Notes: generated by a model not told the origin, from the letters alone. Shown: positions 18,085 to 26,094, counted from the first letter of the stretch. The stretch is DNA of 64,000 bases from Bacteroidia bacterium (GCA_041391665.1 JAWKNO010000001.1:1364001-1428000), one strand, 5' to 3'. Numbers and translations are program-made.

Positions 18085-18864
18085 ATGAAAACGATTACTA
18101 CCTGCTATTCGAAGGGATATTTTCTCCTGATTATCCCGGCTTTTCTATTGATTTCCGGTGTTTCACGTTTTGATTCCCATTCTTTCTTTGCCGAAAATGC
18201 CTTGGTAGGTGCCTGGGAAATGGTACAATACAATGGTGAAAAACCGCCTGTGAAAATTGTTCAGATCTTTTCCCGCAATTATTTCATGTCCACCAATTAC
18301 GATCTGGAAAATAAGGTGTTTGAAAGCTCCATGGGTGGATTTTATGAGATGAATGGCAGCTCGGTTACGGTTACGATTGACTATCATACCCGGGATACCA
18401 GTATGATAGGGCAATCATTTTCCTTTAAAATTAAATCTCCCGATGAACAGACCCTCACCTGGAAAGGGAAAATCAAAGAAGAAAAGATCACGGCTGTTTG
18501 TACCAGAATCGATGCCGGTGATACACCGCTTGCCGGTGCATGGGCAATCGGGCGCAGGGTCGGTCAGACTGGCGAAATGCGCGAAATGACCCCGGGTCCC
18601 CGCAAAACAATCAAGATCCTCTCCGCAACCCGTTTCCAGTGGACAGCCATGAATACCGAAACCAAAGAATTTTTTGGTACGGGTGGCGGCACTTACTCGC
18701 TCAAGGACGGGGTTTATACTGAGAATATCGAATTTTTCTCCCGCGACTCTACCCGTGTAGGGGCCAGTCTCTCATTCGAAGGAAAAGTAGAAGGGGATGA
18801 ATGGTTTCATAGCGGTCAAAGCAGCCGTGGCCTGCCTATCAATGAGGTCTGGATCAGACAATAA
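18085..18864 (+). CDS. Secreted protein with two DUF4488-like domains
   Basis: This 259-residue protein has a signal peptide followed by two tandem copies of a lipocalin-like beta domain. Copy one begins LVGAWEMVQYNG and has a middle KIVQIFSRNYFM block; copy two begins LAGAWAIGRRVG with KTIKILSATRFQW. Both copies have a matching TRDTS/SRDST turn before a strand containing G.S.SF. The second half resembles the DUF4488 family, which is secreted and has no known activity. The gene is 46 bp after hpt and 21 bp before nagB. Confidence 0.75.
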   Translation: MKTITTCYSKGYFLLIIPAFLLISGVSRFDSHSFFAENALVGAWEMVQYNGEKPPVKIVQIFSRNYFMSTNYDLENKVFESSMGGFYEMNGSSVTVTIDYHTRDTSMIGQSFSFKIKSPDEQTLTWKGKIKEEKITAVCTRIDAGDTPLAGAWAIGRRVGQTGEMREMTPGPRKTIKILSATRFQWTAMNTETKEFFGTGGGTYSLKDGVYTENIEFFSRDSTRVGASLSFEGKVEGDEWFHSGQSSRGLPINEVWIRQ

Positions 18865-18885
18865 GTCCAAAAGCAAATAAATGTT

Positions 18886-19620
18886 ATGAACATTTCTACC
18901 CTGGATACTCCACAGGCTTTGGGAAAAGCTGCTGCCGCCCGTGCTGCGGAGCTGATCGCTGCTGCCATTGCTGAAAGAGGTTCTGCCAATATTATTCTCG
19001 CTACCGGCGCCAGTCAGTTTGAAGTACTCAGCCATTTGGCGACTGCCGATGGGATCGACTGGGCAAAAGTAACGATGTTTCACCTCGACGAATATATTGG
19101 TATCTCTTCGTCACACCCTGCAAGCTTTCAAAAATACCTGCAGGAGCGGTTTGTTGATCTTGTGACTCCGCTTCGCTCCGTAAATTTTGTGCGTGGCGAC
19201 GCTGCCGATCCCGCTGAAGAGTGCCGGCGTGTGGGCAAAATTATTCAAAATCATCCGATCGATGTAGCGCTGATCGGGATCGGAGAAAATGGCCACCTGG
19301 CATTTAATGATCCTCCGGCAGACTTTGAGACCGAAGAACCCTATATTGTTGTGCAGCTTGACGATGCCTGCCGGAGACAGCAACTGGGGGAGGGCTGGTT
19401 TCCCAGTTTTGATGCGGTACCTGACAGAGCGATTTCTATGAGCATCAGACATATACTGGAAAGCCGCTGCCTGATTGTATCTGTTCCGGATGAAAGAAAA
19501 GCGCTGGCGGTAAGAAATGCCGTTTTGGGCGAAATTACGCCCCAATGTCCGGCTTCAGTCTTGCGCACACACAACAATTGTCATCTTTTCCTCGACACCT
19601 TTTCAGCCTCATTATTATGA
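18886..19620 (+). CDS. nagB: Glucosamine-6-phosphate deaminase family protein
   Basis: The 244-residue product belongs to the family that converts glucosamine-6-phosphate to fructose-6-phosphate and ammonia. ATGASQFEVL, the catalytic FHLDEYIG block and GIGENGHLAFNDPP are all present. The length is a little short of classical NagB (about 265), and the C-terminal allosteric segment is reduced. 6-phosphogluconolactonase is the related alternative, but FHLDEY and GENGHLAFN favour the deaminase. It overlaps the next gene, a sodium symporter, by 4 bp, so the pair probably imports and catabolises an amino sugar. Confidence 0.9.
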   Translation: MNISTLDTPQALGKAAAARAAELIAAAIAERGSANIILATGASQFEVLSHLATADGIDWAKVTMFHLDEYIGISSSHPASFQKYLQERFVDLVTPLRSVNFVRGDAADPAEECRRVGKIIQNHPIDVALIGIGENGHLAFNDPPADFETEEPYIVVQLDDACRRQQLGEGWFPSFDAVPDRAISMSIRHILESRCLIVSVPDERKALAVRNAVLGEITPQCPASVLRTHNNCHLFLDTFSASLL

Positions 19621-21281
19621 ATAACCTCGACCTTTGGGTAGTCATTATCTATTTTATCGGGATCACCGCCTACGGCCTTTGGGTTTCGAGGCGTACCCGC
19701 ACCTCTGACGGGTATTTTATGGGCGGCCATAAACTCCGGTGGTGGACCATGATGGGCCAGGCCTTTGGCACGGGTACCCACGCCGAGATGCCGGTAGGAC
19801 TCGCCGGCGCTACCTATTCACTCGGTTTTGCCACGATCTGGTACCAGTGGAAAAATATGCTGATCACGCCATTCTACTGGTTTATGGCTCCCTGGTACAG
19901 ACGGAGTGAACGCACGACCATTGCGGGGATGATGACTGACAGGTATGGCAAGGGAATGGGGTTGTTTTATACCATCTATGCCGTCCTGTTTTTTGTGTTT
20001 ACCATGGGCGTGATGCTGAAAGGTGCGGCTAAAGTCATCTCAATCGCCTCGGGCGAAACCATTTCTCCCGAAGGGGTAGTGATCGGTATGACCCTGGCTT
20101 TTATGGTTTACAGTTTTGTCGGCGGATTGGTCGCTTCTGCCCATACAGAGTTTATTCAGGCATTTCTGATTATTGTGCTTTCGTTTTTGCTGATTCCTTC
20201 AGGTTTGAGCCAGGTGGGCGGATTTGCCGGAATGCGCGAAGTGCTTCCGCCGGATTTTTTCCAGCTTTTCAGTGAGGCGAGCGGGCTTACGGGGTTTACG
20301 ATTGCGATGCTTGCGATAAATGGAATAGTGGGGATAACCGCCCAGCCGCATATGATGACGATGTTTGCCTCTGGAAATACGGAAGTAGCCGGAAGGGTAG
20401 GGCAGACCTATGGCACCTTTGTCAAGAGGCTGGTAACCATCGGCTGGGCACTTACAGGCATGGTGGTTGCTGCATTGGTGATCAAAACCGGTGCAGAACT
20501 TTCTGATCCGGAGCATGCTTTTGGCTATGCGACAAGGGTATTACTGGGGCCGGGGCTTACAGGATTGATGGTTGCGTGTATTCTCGCAGCGAATATGTCT
20601 ACCTGCGCCAACTTTATGGTGAATCTGGGGGCATTGTTTACCCGCGACATTTACCAGACCTACATCAATCCTGATGTGGAGGACCAGCAGGCGCTGAGAA
20701 TCGGTCGTATCTCCGGCCTTGCCCTTACGATGGCGGGTGTAGGTTTTGCGCTGATTGTGGAGAATGTACTTTCGGCATTTTTGTTTGTCGAAACAATCTC
20801 CGCCTTTATCGGGCTGATGATACTGGGAGCGGTATTGTGGAAACGTGCCAATCGCTATGGAGCATTTGCGGCAGTAATGACGTCGTATATCTCGTACTAT
20901 ATTTTCAATTATTTTGAAGCTGGCAAAGTCTGGCAGTTTATCTACTCCTGGCAGCCGGCGCCTTTTGGCTGGGCGATATTGATTGGTGTGGTGGCGTTGG
21001 TGGTGGTAAGTCTGCTTACACCGGCAGAGGATCAGGGGTTGATCGACAGATTTTTCACCAAAATGCAATCAGTCGCCACTGTGGACAGAAAAGAAGGCGA
21101 ACCCATCGAAGCAGAGAAACTGGGCAGGGGGCTGATCATGCTCGATGTGCCTGGCTGGTTTCACAAAGGTCGCTGGGACAACTTTCTGGCGCGATACCGC
21201 GAAGACTGGTGGGGATTCTGGCTGGCCTGGCTGTTTGTGGGACTACTGATTCTGGTTGCGTGGGGAGTGATGCAGTTGTGA
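19617..21281 (+). CDS. Sodium:solute symporter family transporter
   Basis: This 554-residue inner-membrane transporter has about 13 predicted helices and belongs to the SSS family (LeuT fold, Na+-coupled uptake). Family features include YLGGHKL-like GYFMGGHKLRWW near the start and FVGGLVASAHTEFIQAF in helix 5. The start is the ATG at 19617, overlapping the nagB stop (ATGA). The C-terminal 60 residues are soluble and end in another hydrophobic helix. Linkage to nagB points to an amino sugar substrate, but sequence alone does not settle it. Confidence 0.9.
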   Translation: MNNLDLWVVIIYFIGITAYGLWVSRRTRTSDGYFMGGHKLRWWTMMGQAFGTGTHAEMPVGLAGATYSLGFATIWYQWKNMLITPFYWFMAPWYRRSERTTIAGMMTDRYGKGMGLFYTIYAVLFFVFTMGVMLKGAAKVISIASGETISPEGVVIGMTLAFMVYSFVGGLVASAHTEFIQAFLIIVLSFLLIPSGLSQVGGFAGMREVLPPDFFQLFSEASGLTGFTIAMLAINGIVGITAQPHMMTMFASGNTEVAGRVGQTYGTFVKRLVTIGWALTGMVVAALVIKTGAELSDPEHAFGYATRVLLGPGLTGLMVACILAANMSTCANFMVNLGALFTRDIYQTYINPDVEDQQALRIGRISGLALTMAGVGFALIVENVLSAFLFVETISAFIGLMILGAVLWKRANRYGAFAAVMTSYISYYIFNYFEAGKVWQFIYSWQPAPFGWAILIGVVALVVVSLLTPAEDQGLIDRFFTKMQSVATVDRKEGEPIEAEKLGRGLIMLDVPGWFHKGRWDNFLARYREDWWGFWLAWLFVGLLILVAWGVMQL

Positions 21282-21321
21282 TGTGATCTTTCGGAGGAGG
21301 GGGGTAGCAAATCCCCCAATT

Positions 21322-21514
21322 TTAGCAAATGAATGATAGGTAATTGCCCCGATGAATGACCTCAAAACTGGCCTCCGGATAGGTTTCCAGCCAAAGCGCA
21401 GGTGGTTTTGGGAAGGGTTGTTTTGCCTACTTGCCGGGGGCCCAGCAGCACGACTACTTTGCCGGGAACCATTCTGCTTTCAACCTGAGACTTAATAATT
21501 CGATGAATTTTCAT
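21322..21514 (-). pseudogene. Remnant of AAA_14/DUF4143-type ATPase (head joined to tail)
   Basis: From the ATG at 21514 the frame encodes MKIHRIIKSQVESRM then VVVLLGPRQVGKTTL, an intact Walker A of the AAA_14 ATPases. Directly after it the frame is lost. In the next frame the sequence reads WLETYPEASFEVIHRGNY followed by LSFIC and a stop at 21322-21324, the typical C-terminal end of the same family. About 350 internal residues are missing, so this is a deletion scar holding only the first and last pieces of the gene. A perfect 11-bp inverted repeat sits just upstream. Confidence 0.85.
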
Positions 21515-21517
21515 ACT

Positions 21518-21553
21518 CTAATACATAAAATTCAGCATAAAATTATGTATTAG
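21518..21553. promoter_or_regulatory. Inverted repeat upstream of ATPase remnant
   Basis: CTAATACATAA (21518-21528) and TTATGTATTAG (21543-21553) are perfect inverted copies with a 14-bp spacer, 4 bp upstream of the remnant's ATG. It could be an operator or the promoter-proximal end of the former gene. The spacing equals that of the padR repeat. Confidence 0.45.
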
Positions 21554-21618
21554 CGAGCTAATTTAAAACTTCATCTCAGATTTTGGCGGCTCGCTACCTC
21601 CCCCCAATATTTAATATT

Positions 21619-21671
21619 TTCACCCAAACTCCAGCCCCGCCAGGGCGTATTGCCGGGCGGTGATGTCAAAT
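21619..21671. repeat. Distal copy of the acetyltransferase gene end
   Basis: This 53-bp segment matches 22272-22324 at 51 of 53 positions in direct orientation. On the minus strand it encodes ITARQYALAGLEFG and a stop, exactly the C-terminus of the GNAT gene at 22273. It begins 24 bp past the stop of the YoeB toxin gene, so the toxin-antitoxin pair is enclosed by two copies of the host gene's tail. Confidence 0.95.
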
Positions 21672-21695
21672 CCGGTCAGTACAGTTGGGGCAGGA

Positions 21696-21953
21696 TTAGT
21701 CATAATGAAAGCGGCATTTGGCAATTAAAATCTCATCATCTTTTACCTGGTAAACCAAACGATGTTCGCCGTCAATTCTACGGGACCAAAACCCTGCATA
21801 CTTATATTTAAGTGGCTCTGGTTTTCCAATGCCTTCAAAAGGATTTCGGGAAATGTCTTTGAGCAGATCGTTAATCCGTTTTAATTTATTCTTATCTGTT
21901 TTTTGCCAATACAGATAATCTTCCCATGATTCCTCCACAAAAACATATTTCAT
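21696..21953 (-). CDS. yoeB: YoeB-type mRNA endonuclease toxin
   Basis: This 85-residue toxin of the Txe/YoeB family cuts mRNA on the ribosome. The fold signatures are all present: MKYVFVEESWEDYLYWQ, the DGEHRLVYQV strand and the C-terminal KCRFHYD, whose histidine and tyrosine are the catalytic pair of E. coli YoeB. Its ATG overlaps the antitoxin stop by 4 bp. Behind it lies a copy of the GNAT gene tail. Confidence 0.95.
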   Translation of the reverse strand: MKYVFVEESWEDYLYWQKTDKNKLKRINDLLKDISRNPFEGIGKPEPLKYKYAGFWSRRIDGEHRLVYQVKDDEILIAKCRFHYD

Positions 21954-22204
21954 TCCTCAATCAGATTTTGACTGCTGGAATTTCCGGACTTGAGTTTCTC
22001 TATTGCAGCGTCCAGTCTTCTCTCATTTTCTTTCGATGAAAGCTCGTGTTGAGTAGCACATAAAGAATTGTATTCTGCCAAAGACATAATTACAACCCCA
22101 TTATCTTTACCTCGGTTAATGATAAGTATTTCAAAATTTTGAGTAACTCTGTCGAAGTAACGCTTAATGTCTTTTCTGAAATCGGATAAGGTTGTGGTAA
22201 GCAT
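21950..22204 (-). CDS. yefM: YefM-type antitoxin
   Basis: This 84-residue Phd/YefM antitoxin has the DNA-binding N-terminus LTTTLSDFRKDIKRYFDRV and the core ILIINRGKDNGVVIMSLAEYNSL; the C-terminal part is the flexible toxin-neutralising tail. The frame is open further upstream, but the start at 22204 (or the ATG two codons earlier at 22210) matches family length and places the start just after the operator palindrome. It binds and inhibits YoeB and represses its own promoter. Confidence 0.92.
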   Translation of the reverse strand: MLTTTLSDFRKDIKRYFDRVTQNFEILIINRGKDNGVVIMSLAEYNSLCATQHELSSKENERRLDAAIEKLKSGNSSSQNLIEE

Positions 22205-22216
22205 AACCATTATTTT

Positions 22217-22234
22217 TGTACATATATATGTACA
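22217..22234. promoter_or_regulatory. YefM operator palindrome
   Basis: TGTACATATATATGTACA is a perfect 18-bp palindrome whose two halves are the TGTACA hexamer known as the core of the E. coli yefM-yoeB operator. It ends 12 bp upstream of the antitoxin ATG at 22204. Confidence 0.85.
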
Positions 22235-22271
22235 TTTTGTCGCATTTCCAAATAAAATCATAACCCCACCC

Positions 22272-22324
22272 TTCACCCAAACTCCAGCCCTGCCAGGGCG
22301 TATTGCCGGGCGGTGATGCCAAAT
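22272..22324. repeat. Proximal copy: 3' end of the acetyltransferase gene
   Basis: This 53-bp stretch is the last 52 coding bases of the GNAT gene plus one base. It is repeated at 21619-21671 beyond the YefM-YoeB module, in the same orientation, with two mismatches. Confidence 0.95.
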
Positions 22325-23142
22325 TCTACATTTTTGTCCAGATTCATGCGGGTAAGAAACCGTACCGGCTCAAAGCCCGCTTCTTTCAATATGTTCAGCC
22401 AGTCTGTATGGCTGGCAAAGGTGTCGAGCATTATCACTTTTTCGCGGTGAAGATGAATCATTTCCAGAAGTAGTTCCCGGGCCGTCTCCATATCCTCTGC
22501 CACCAGCGGGCCGATGTGAAAGGCTTTGGTTCCATTACGGGTAAATATATATCCCGATACCTTTCCATCTACTATTTTTACCCATCCATTACCTGGCCCG
22601 CGATTCAGAAAATTGGTTAGAACCCCCCTTCTATCCGCGCCAAATACCTGTTGGTCTGCTTCGCAGACTGCTTCCAGGTTATCGGCTGAAATGGGGCCCA
22701 TTCCCTGAGGAAAATATTCTGCCGCCGCACCGGGAGACCGGAGCAGGCGCACGATCTGACATTCTGCCACAAACCCCATTTTCTCATACAACGGCCTGCC
22801 CATATCTGAAGCATCGAGGCGCACCAGGCCCAGATCTGCTACCGACTCGATCGCCAGTTCCATCAGCCGCCGGGCGATGCCCTGCCCCCTGAATTTCGGA
22901 TCTACCAGCACCATACTCACCCACGAAAACCGGTGGCTGTAATTGATCGTGGCGGCAGTGCCGATGACCTGGTTTTCATATTCGGCTACAAAACAGCCTT
23001 GCGGGGAGATGTTGAGAAAAAATTCCCAGTCAGCTTCGACCTGATTCCAGCCAGCTTCATTTTTGAGTGTCATTGCGCCGGAAAAATTCTGGCTCGAAAG
23101 AAAACGAAAGGATATGGAAGGAAACATAAAGGCTATTTGCAT
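22273..23142 (-). CDS. GNAT acetyltransferase with C-terminal Acetyltransf_18-like domain
   Basis: This 289-residue protein uses acetyl-CoA to acetylate an unknown acceptor. The first domain (about 25-140) has the acetyl-CoA loop VLVDPKFRGQGIARRLM and the GRPLYEKMGF ending. The second half, with TGPL-like HIGPLVAEDMETARELL and EAGFEPVRFLTRMNL, resembles the Acetyltransf_18 domain. The start at 23142 directly abuts the stop of the upstream PIN toxin gene, so translation may be coupled. Its last 17 codons are duplicated downstream, beyond the YefM-YoeB genes. Confidence 0.88.
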   Translation of the reverse strand: MQIAFMFPSISFRFLSSQNFSGAMTLKNEAGWNQVEADWEFFLNISPQGCFVAEYENQVIGTAATINYSHRFSWVSMVLVDPKFRGQGIARRLMELAIESVADLGLVRLDASDMGRPLYEKMGFVAECQIVRLLRSPGAAAEYFPQGMGPISADNLEAVCEADQQVFGADRRGVLTNFLNRGPGNGWVKIVDGKVSGYIFTRNGTKAFHIGPLVAEDMETARELLLEMIHLHREKVIMLDTFASHTDWLNILKEAGFEPVRFLTRMNLDKNVEFGITARQYALAGLEFG

Positions 23143-23529
23143 TCATTGCGATAAAAGTTGTACTGGATACCGGGAAAAGATATTATCCTGAGAAATAATG
23201 ATACAATCTTCATCAATTGCCTGTGCTATTAGCATCCTATCGAAAGGATCCCCATGATGGAATGGAAGTTTTAATAACTGCTGATAGGCACCAAAACTAA
23301 AATTTAATAACCGATATCCTCTTTGGATGAGATGTGCTTCCAGTTGGTCTACGGGAATAGACATTTTTAATTTTCCTAAACTTGATTTAATGACTATTTC
23401 CCAGATAGAAGCATGACTGATGAAAATATCTTCTGGGGTTTCCTCAATCAGCCTTCGCAATTCTGGCTTCAACAGAGAATTCCCTTCTTCCTGCCAGATC
23501 AGTATATGGGTATCAATAATATAACTCAA
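23143..23529 (-). CDS. PIN-domain ribonuclease toxin (VapC-like)
   Basis: This 128-residue PIN nuclease has the first acidic residue in YIIDTHILIW, a glutamate in SHASIWEIVIK, and the later acidic motif HHGDPFDRMLIAQA, with ending IFSRYPVQLL. This is the Sll0205-type subgroup. The start is a TTG (23529-23527) overlapping the antitoxin stop as TTGA. A weak start codon after the antitoxin would keep toxin output low. It is followed without a gap by the GNAT gene. Confidence 0.88.
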   Translation of the reverse strand: MSYIIDTHILIWQEEGNSLLKPELRRLIEETPEDIFISHASIWEIVIKSSLGKLKMSIPVDQLEAHLIQRGYRLLNFSFGAYQQLLKLPFHHGDPFDRMLIAQAIDEDCIIISQDNIFSRYPVQLLSQ

Positions 23530-23762
23530 GGCATATAATCCTTAAAATCATCTAAAGGTGCATCAAAATCCGGGCTAATATAAGTAAATACCCCTTTGCC
23601 TCCCCCAAAGGTGCGCCGGGATTTCAATTGTTTGAAAGGTGATTTCTCCACCTTTTGCTTAATCTGCCATAAACGCATAATCCATTCTTCCTGGCGCAGG
23701 TTGACTATCCAGTTTATCAATTCTTCCCTGGCAGATTCAAGATTTGGGAAAGTTGAAGGCAT
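23526..23762 (-). CDS. DUF2281-like antitoxin
   Basis: This 78-residue protein lies directly upstream of the PIN toxin with a 4-bp overlap. The C-terminal tail SPDFDAPLDDFKDYMP is the typical toxin-binding peptide of DUF2281-type antitoxins paired with Sll0205-type PIN toxins; the middle is basic (QLKSRRTFGGGKG). The N-terminal half is helical and not recognised as a known DNA-binding domain. Confidence 0.8.
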   Translation of the reverse strand: MPSTFPNLESAREELINWIVNLRQEEWIMRLWQIKQKVEKSPFKQLKSRRTFGGGKGVFTYISPDFDAPLDDFKDYMP

Positions 23763-23834
23763 ACTTTTTTTATAAATATACGATTTTTTTAAAAAATGAT
23801 ATGAAAGGTTATTGCGGCGATAAAATAAAAGTTA

Positions 23835-23869
23835 AAGGAAGTTTCAAATATATTAAATGAAACTTCCTT
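23835..23869 (-). terminator. Hairpin downstream of the lectin gene
   Basis: AAGGAAGTTTCA (23835-23846) and TGAAACTTCCTT (23858-23869) form a perfect 12-bp stem with an 11-base loop, 32 bp after the lectin stop. On the minus strand the following bases are T-rich (TTTAACTTTTATTTT). It probably ends the lectin transcript ahead of the antitoxin gene. Confidence 0.65.
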
Positions 23870-23900
23870 CAAATGAAAAATAACCTTTTCTAATACCTCA

Positions 23901-25235
23901 TTATTCTACTACCAATGTCTGCCTGGCTTGATTGGTGCCGTCTGTAATGGTAAAATAATATGTGCCACGTGGCCACGAAGATACATCAAGCTCCTGCTCT
24001 GCGCCGGCACTGATTGTTCCTTTCCATATCTGCTGGCCGGTAATGCTGATCGCCGTTGCCTGTCCGCCTTTTTCGGAAAATCCTTTGGCTGTGAAGTGAA
24101 CCATCGTTTTCGCTGGATTGGGCCAGATGTGAATCTCTGGTTTTATGTTTGCTGCATTGAGGGAGAGTTCTACTACGTCGCTGTAATTAAACTGCCCGTC
24201 GTAATCAACCTGACGTAGCCGGTAATAATTTTTTACTGCAGAAATCTGGTAGTCGGTAAATGAATAGTCCAGTCTTTCGTTGCTGGTACCTGCTGCCGCC
24301 ACGCGGTCCAGTTCTTTGAATTCCTGTCCATCGGTAGAACGCTCAACCGCAAAATAATCTGCATTCAACTCTTTGGCTGTGCCCCACGTAACGACACCGT
24401 TGCCATTTTCTTCTTTTGCATCGATATACAGCCATTCGACCGGAAAAGAATTGCTTTCACCGGTTGCCTGAAAAGCGGTGGGGAAAAACTTTTGCAGATT
24501 GGTTGCGCCCCCGGTTGCTGCTGTCATGCCAAAATATACCCATTCCTGCCCGCTGAATATACTGGTGACAATATCACCGGTATAACTCACCCGCAAATTT
24601 CCTTCGTAATAGGTATTCAGTGTATGGGAATCGGGAATCCATTCGATTTTTACAGAATGGGTGGCGCCATCTTCTACATTGGCACAGGATGGCGAAATAC
24701 AGGCTGTACTGGAAATTACATTTCCCTGGTTTCCATTTTTTATATAACTAATATGATCATCTGCAAGATCATGCACACTTGAGCCATTGTAATAGGTGTC
24801 AAATTCAATGGTAAGGGAGGGCGTGATACCTGCATAACCCTGGCCACCGCCGCCTGTGCCTATAGCATTTTTTTTCGAGCTGGAATTTTGAAATACGAAA
24901 GCAATTCCGTCTGCACCGTAATCACTACTGCCAAAATTGATGTCCATTTCGAATATAAAGGAATTATTTAAAGATATCCGTTCTGCAAACCAGGCTGCAC
25001 CAGCTTTGCCACCAGCATTGGGTGTAAGGGTAAAGCTGCCATCCGAATTTTTTACGGCATTTCCTTTGAGTGACATGGAGTCGAAGGCAGATACATCACT
25101 CTGAGATTGTTCGGTTTTAAGAGTAGCCAGAATGCCTGCGAGGATCAGTCCCCCGGTCAGAATACCCAGAACTACTTTTTGCCTTAAAGAAAAATGGGCG
25201 GAATTGCGAAGGTTGAGTTTTCGGTTTTTTGCCAT
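23901..25235 (-). CDS. Secreted L-type lectin with T9SS sorting domain
   Basis: This 444-residue exported protein has an N-terminal membrane-spanning signal segment (about 24-42). A legume-type (L-type) lectin beta sandwich occupies about 50-250, with the carbohydrate-site pattern YGADGIAFVFQ and TIEFDTYYNG followed by DHISYI. A short fibronectin-like linker (about 270-360) with VERSTDGQEFKEL comes next. The C-terminal type A T9SS sorting domain begins at IWPNPAKTMVHF and ends with GTYYFTITDG and RQTLVVE. The product should cross the outer membrane through the type IX system and bind glycans at the surface. Confidence 0.92.
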   Translation of the reverse strand: MAKNRKLNLRNSAHFSLRQKVVLGILTGGLILAGILATLKTEQSQSDVSAFDSMSLKGNAVKNSDGSFTLTPNAGGKAGAAWFAERISLNNSFIFEMDINFGSSDYGADGIAFVFQNSSSKKNAIGTGGGGQGYAGITPSLTIEFDTYYNGSSVHDLADDHISYIKNGNQGNVISSTACISPSCANVEDGATHSVKIEWIPDSHTLNTYYEGNLRVSYTGDIVTSIFSGQEWVYFGMTAATGGATNLQKFFPTAFQATGESNSFPVEWLYIDAKEENGNGVVTWGTAKELNADYFAVERSTDGQEFKELDRVAAAGTSNERLDYSFTDYQISAVKNYYRLRQVDYDGQFNYSDVVELSLNAANIKPEIHIWPNPAKTMVHFTAKGFSEKGGQATAISITGQQIWKGTISAGAEQELDVSSWPRGTYYFTITDGTNQARQTLVVE

Positions 25236-25370
25236 TATGGGAGATTAATTGTTCTCCCAAAATTCCCGCTTTCACCATTGATTTGGATGCAAGATCGCGC
25301 TGGAATCTAACCTGTGTAATAATTGTATAAATTATAAACCCATACGGAGCATAAAATACCCCTCGCGTTT

Positions 25371-25461
25371 CCTCTGTGTACTTTGCGTGAACCGGAGATT
25401 CTTTGATCGGAGATCGCTTTCATTCTTCTGGACGCAGAGTACCGCAAAGTACCACGCAGAG
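25371..25461. repeat. REP-like dispersed inverted repeat
   Basis: CCTCTGTGTACTTTGCG (25371-25387) is matched inversely by CGCAAAGTACCACGCAGAG (25443-25461), with a further ACGCAGAGTACCGCAAAG segment inside. The CTCTGCG/TTTGCG words are typical of short palindromic elements scattered between genes in Bacteroidota. It lies in the otherwise featureless 336-bp gap upstream of the lectin gene (25236-25571), which also holds the copied DHDPS gene tail. Confidence 0.55.
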
Positions 25462-25491
25462 TTTCGCAGAAACTCCCAATTTCTTTTATCA

Positions 25492-25557
25492 TTCCAGATA
25501 TTATCATTTGGCCTTACCCAGCCATTCCCTCACAAACGCATCGTCATTGAGCCAGGG
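25492..25557. repeat. Distal copy of the DHDPS-like gene end
   Basis: This 66-bp segment is identical and in direct orientation to 26170-26235. On the minus strand it encodes PWLNDDAFVREWLGKAK and a stop, plus 12 bases beyond. It starts 14 bp past the stop of the RelE-like toxin gene, so the second toxin-antitoxin module is also bracketed by copies of the upstream gene's end. Confidence 0.97.
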
Positions 25558-25571
25558 ATAAATATGGGTTT

Positions 25572-25898
25572 TTACTGAATGAACTTCAGGAGAGCCATGA
25601 TCTGGCTGTCAGAAATATTTTCCTGGTCAGACTTGTCGTAAATAGAGAGGAGAAAAACCGTATCCCCGGCTACGTAGAAATGTGTAATGACCCTTGCTCC
25701 GCCTGATTTCCCCTTGCCCTTTGAAGCAATGGACAAGCGTAACTTGTAGCAGTTATTACCAAGAGATGTACCGGAAGTGGGGGCGTTCGAAAGTAGATTG
25801 CCAAGTTCCGCGAGTTCCTTTTTCAGGGAAGGATATTTTTTGATGAGCTTTTTTGCCTCTTTTCGAAAAGGGGCAATCGTATCGATCTTATAGCTCAC
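25572..25898 (-). CDS. RelE/ParE-superfamily toxin
   Basis: This 108-residue small toxin has the RelE-like layout: the helical YKIDTIAPFRKEAKKLIKKY start, KLRLSIASKGKGKSGGARVI in the central sheet and the final FLLSIYDKSDQENI strand. Basic residues in KGKSGGAR may contact RNA. The start codon is GTG (25898), overlapping the antitoxin end by 11 bp, so toxin translation depends on the antitoxin and begins weakly. Family assignment is by overall pattern; the RelE or ParE subgroup is not certain. Confidence 0.82.
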   Translation of the reverse strand: MSYKIDTIAPFRKEAKKLIKKYPSLKKELAELGNLLSNAPTSGTSLGNNCYKLRLSIASKGKGKSGGARVITHFYVAGDTVFLLSIYDKSDQENISDSQIMALLKFIQ

Positions 25899-26094
25899 TG
25901 AGAAACTCGCTTAAAGGTTGTGCTTTTTTCTTTCCGGCCTTGATTTGATTTATTTCCTCTACCGCTTCTTTCAAGCCTTCCAGCACTTCGGCTTTGTACG
26001 GGGTGAGCGGCTGAGCCTTTACAAACTTGAAATTTTTGAGCAATTCCATAATAAATGCTGCCTTATCGTCCCGAATTTCCAACAAAATTTTCAT
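25888..26094 (-). CDS. Antitoxin of the RelE-like pair
   Basis: This 68-residue protein with starting beta strand MKILLEIRDDKAAFIMELL and an acidic/amphipathic helix KAEVLEGLKEAVEEINQIK matches small antitoxins found before RelE-like toxins in Bacteroidota. No recognised DNA-binding domain is visible. It lies 87 bp after the DHDPS-like gene, and the toxin gene overlaps it. Confidence 0.8.
   Translation of the reverse strand: MKILLEIRDDKAAFIMELLKNFKFVKAQPLTPYKAEVLEGLKEAVEEINQIKAGKKKAQPLSEFLSEL

Noticed and set aside
23143..23830. Possible flanking repeat around the DUF2281/PIN pair (ATTGCGATAAAA-like words near 23147 and 23811)
   Set aside because: Similarity is short, gapped and not a gene end; this module does not clearly share the duplicated-tail architecture.
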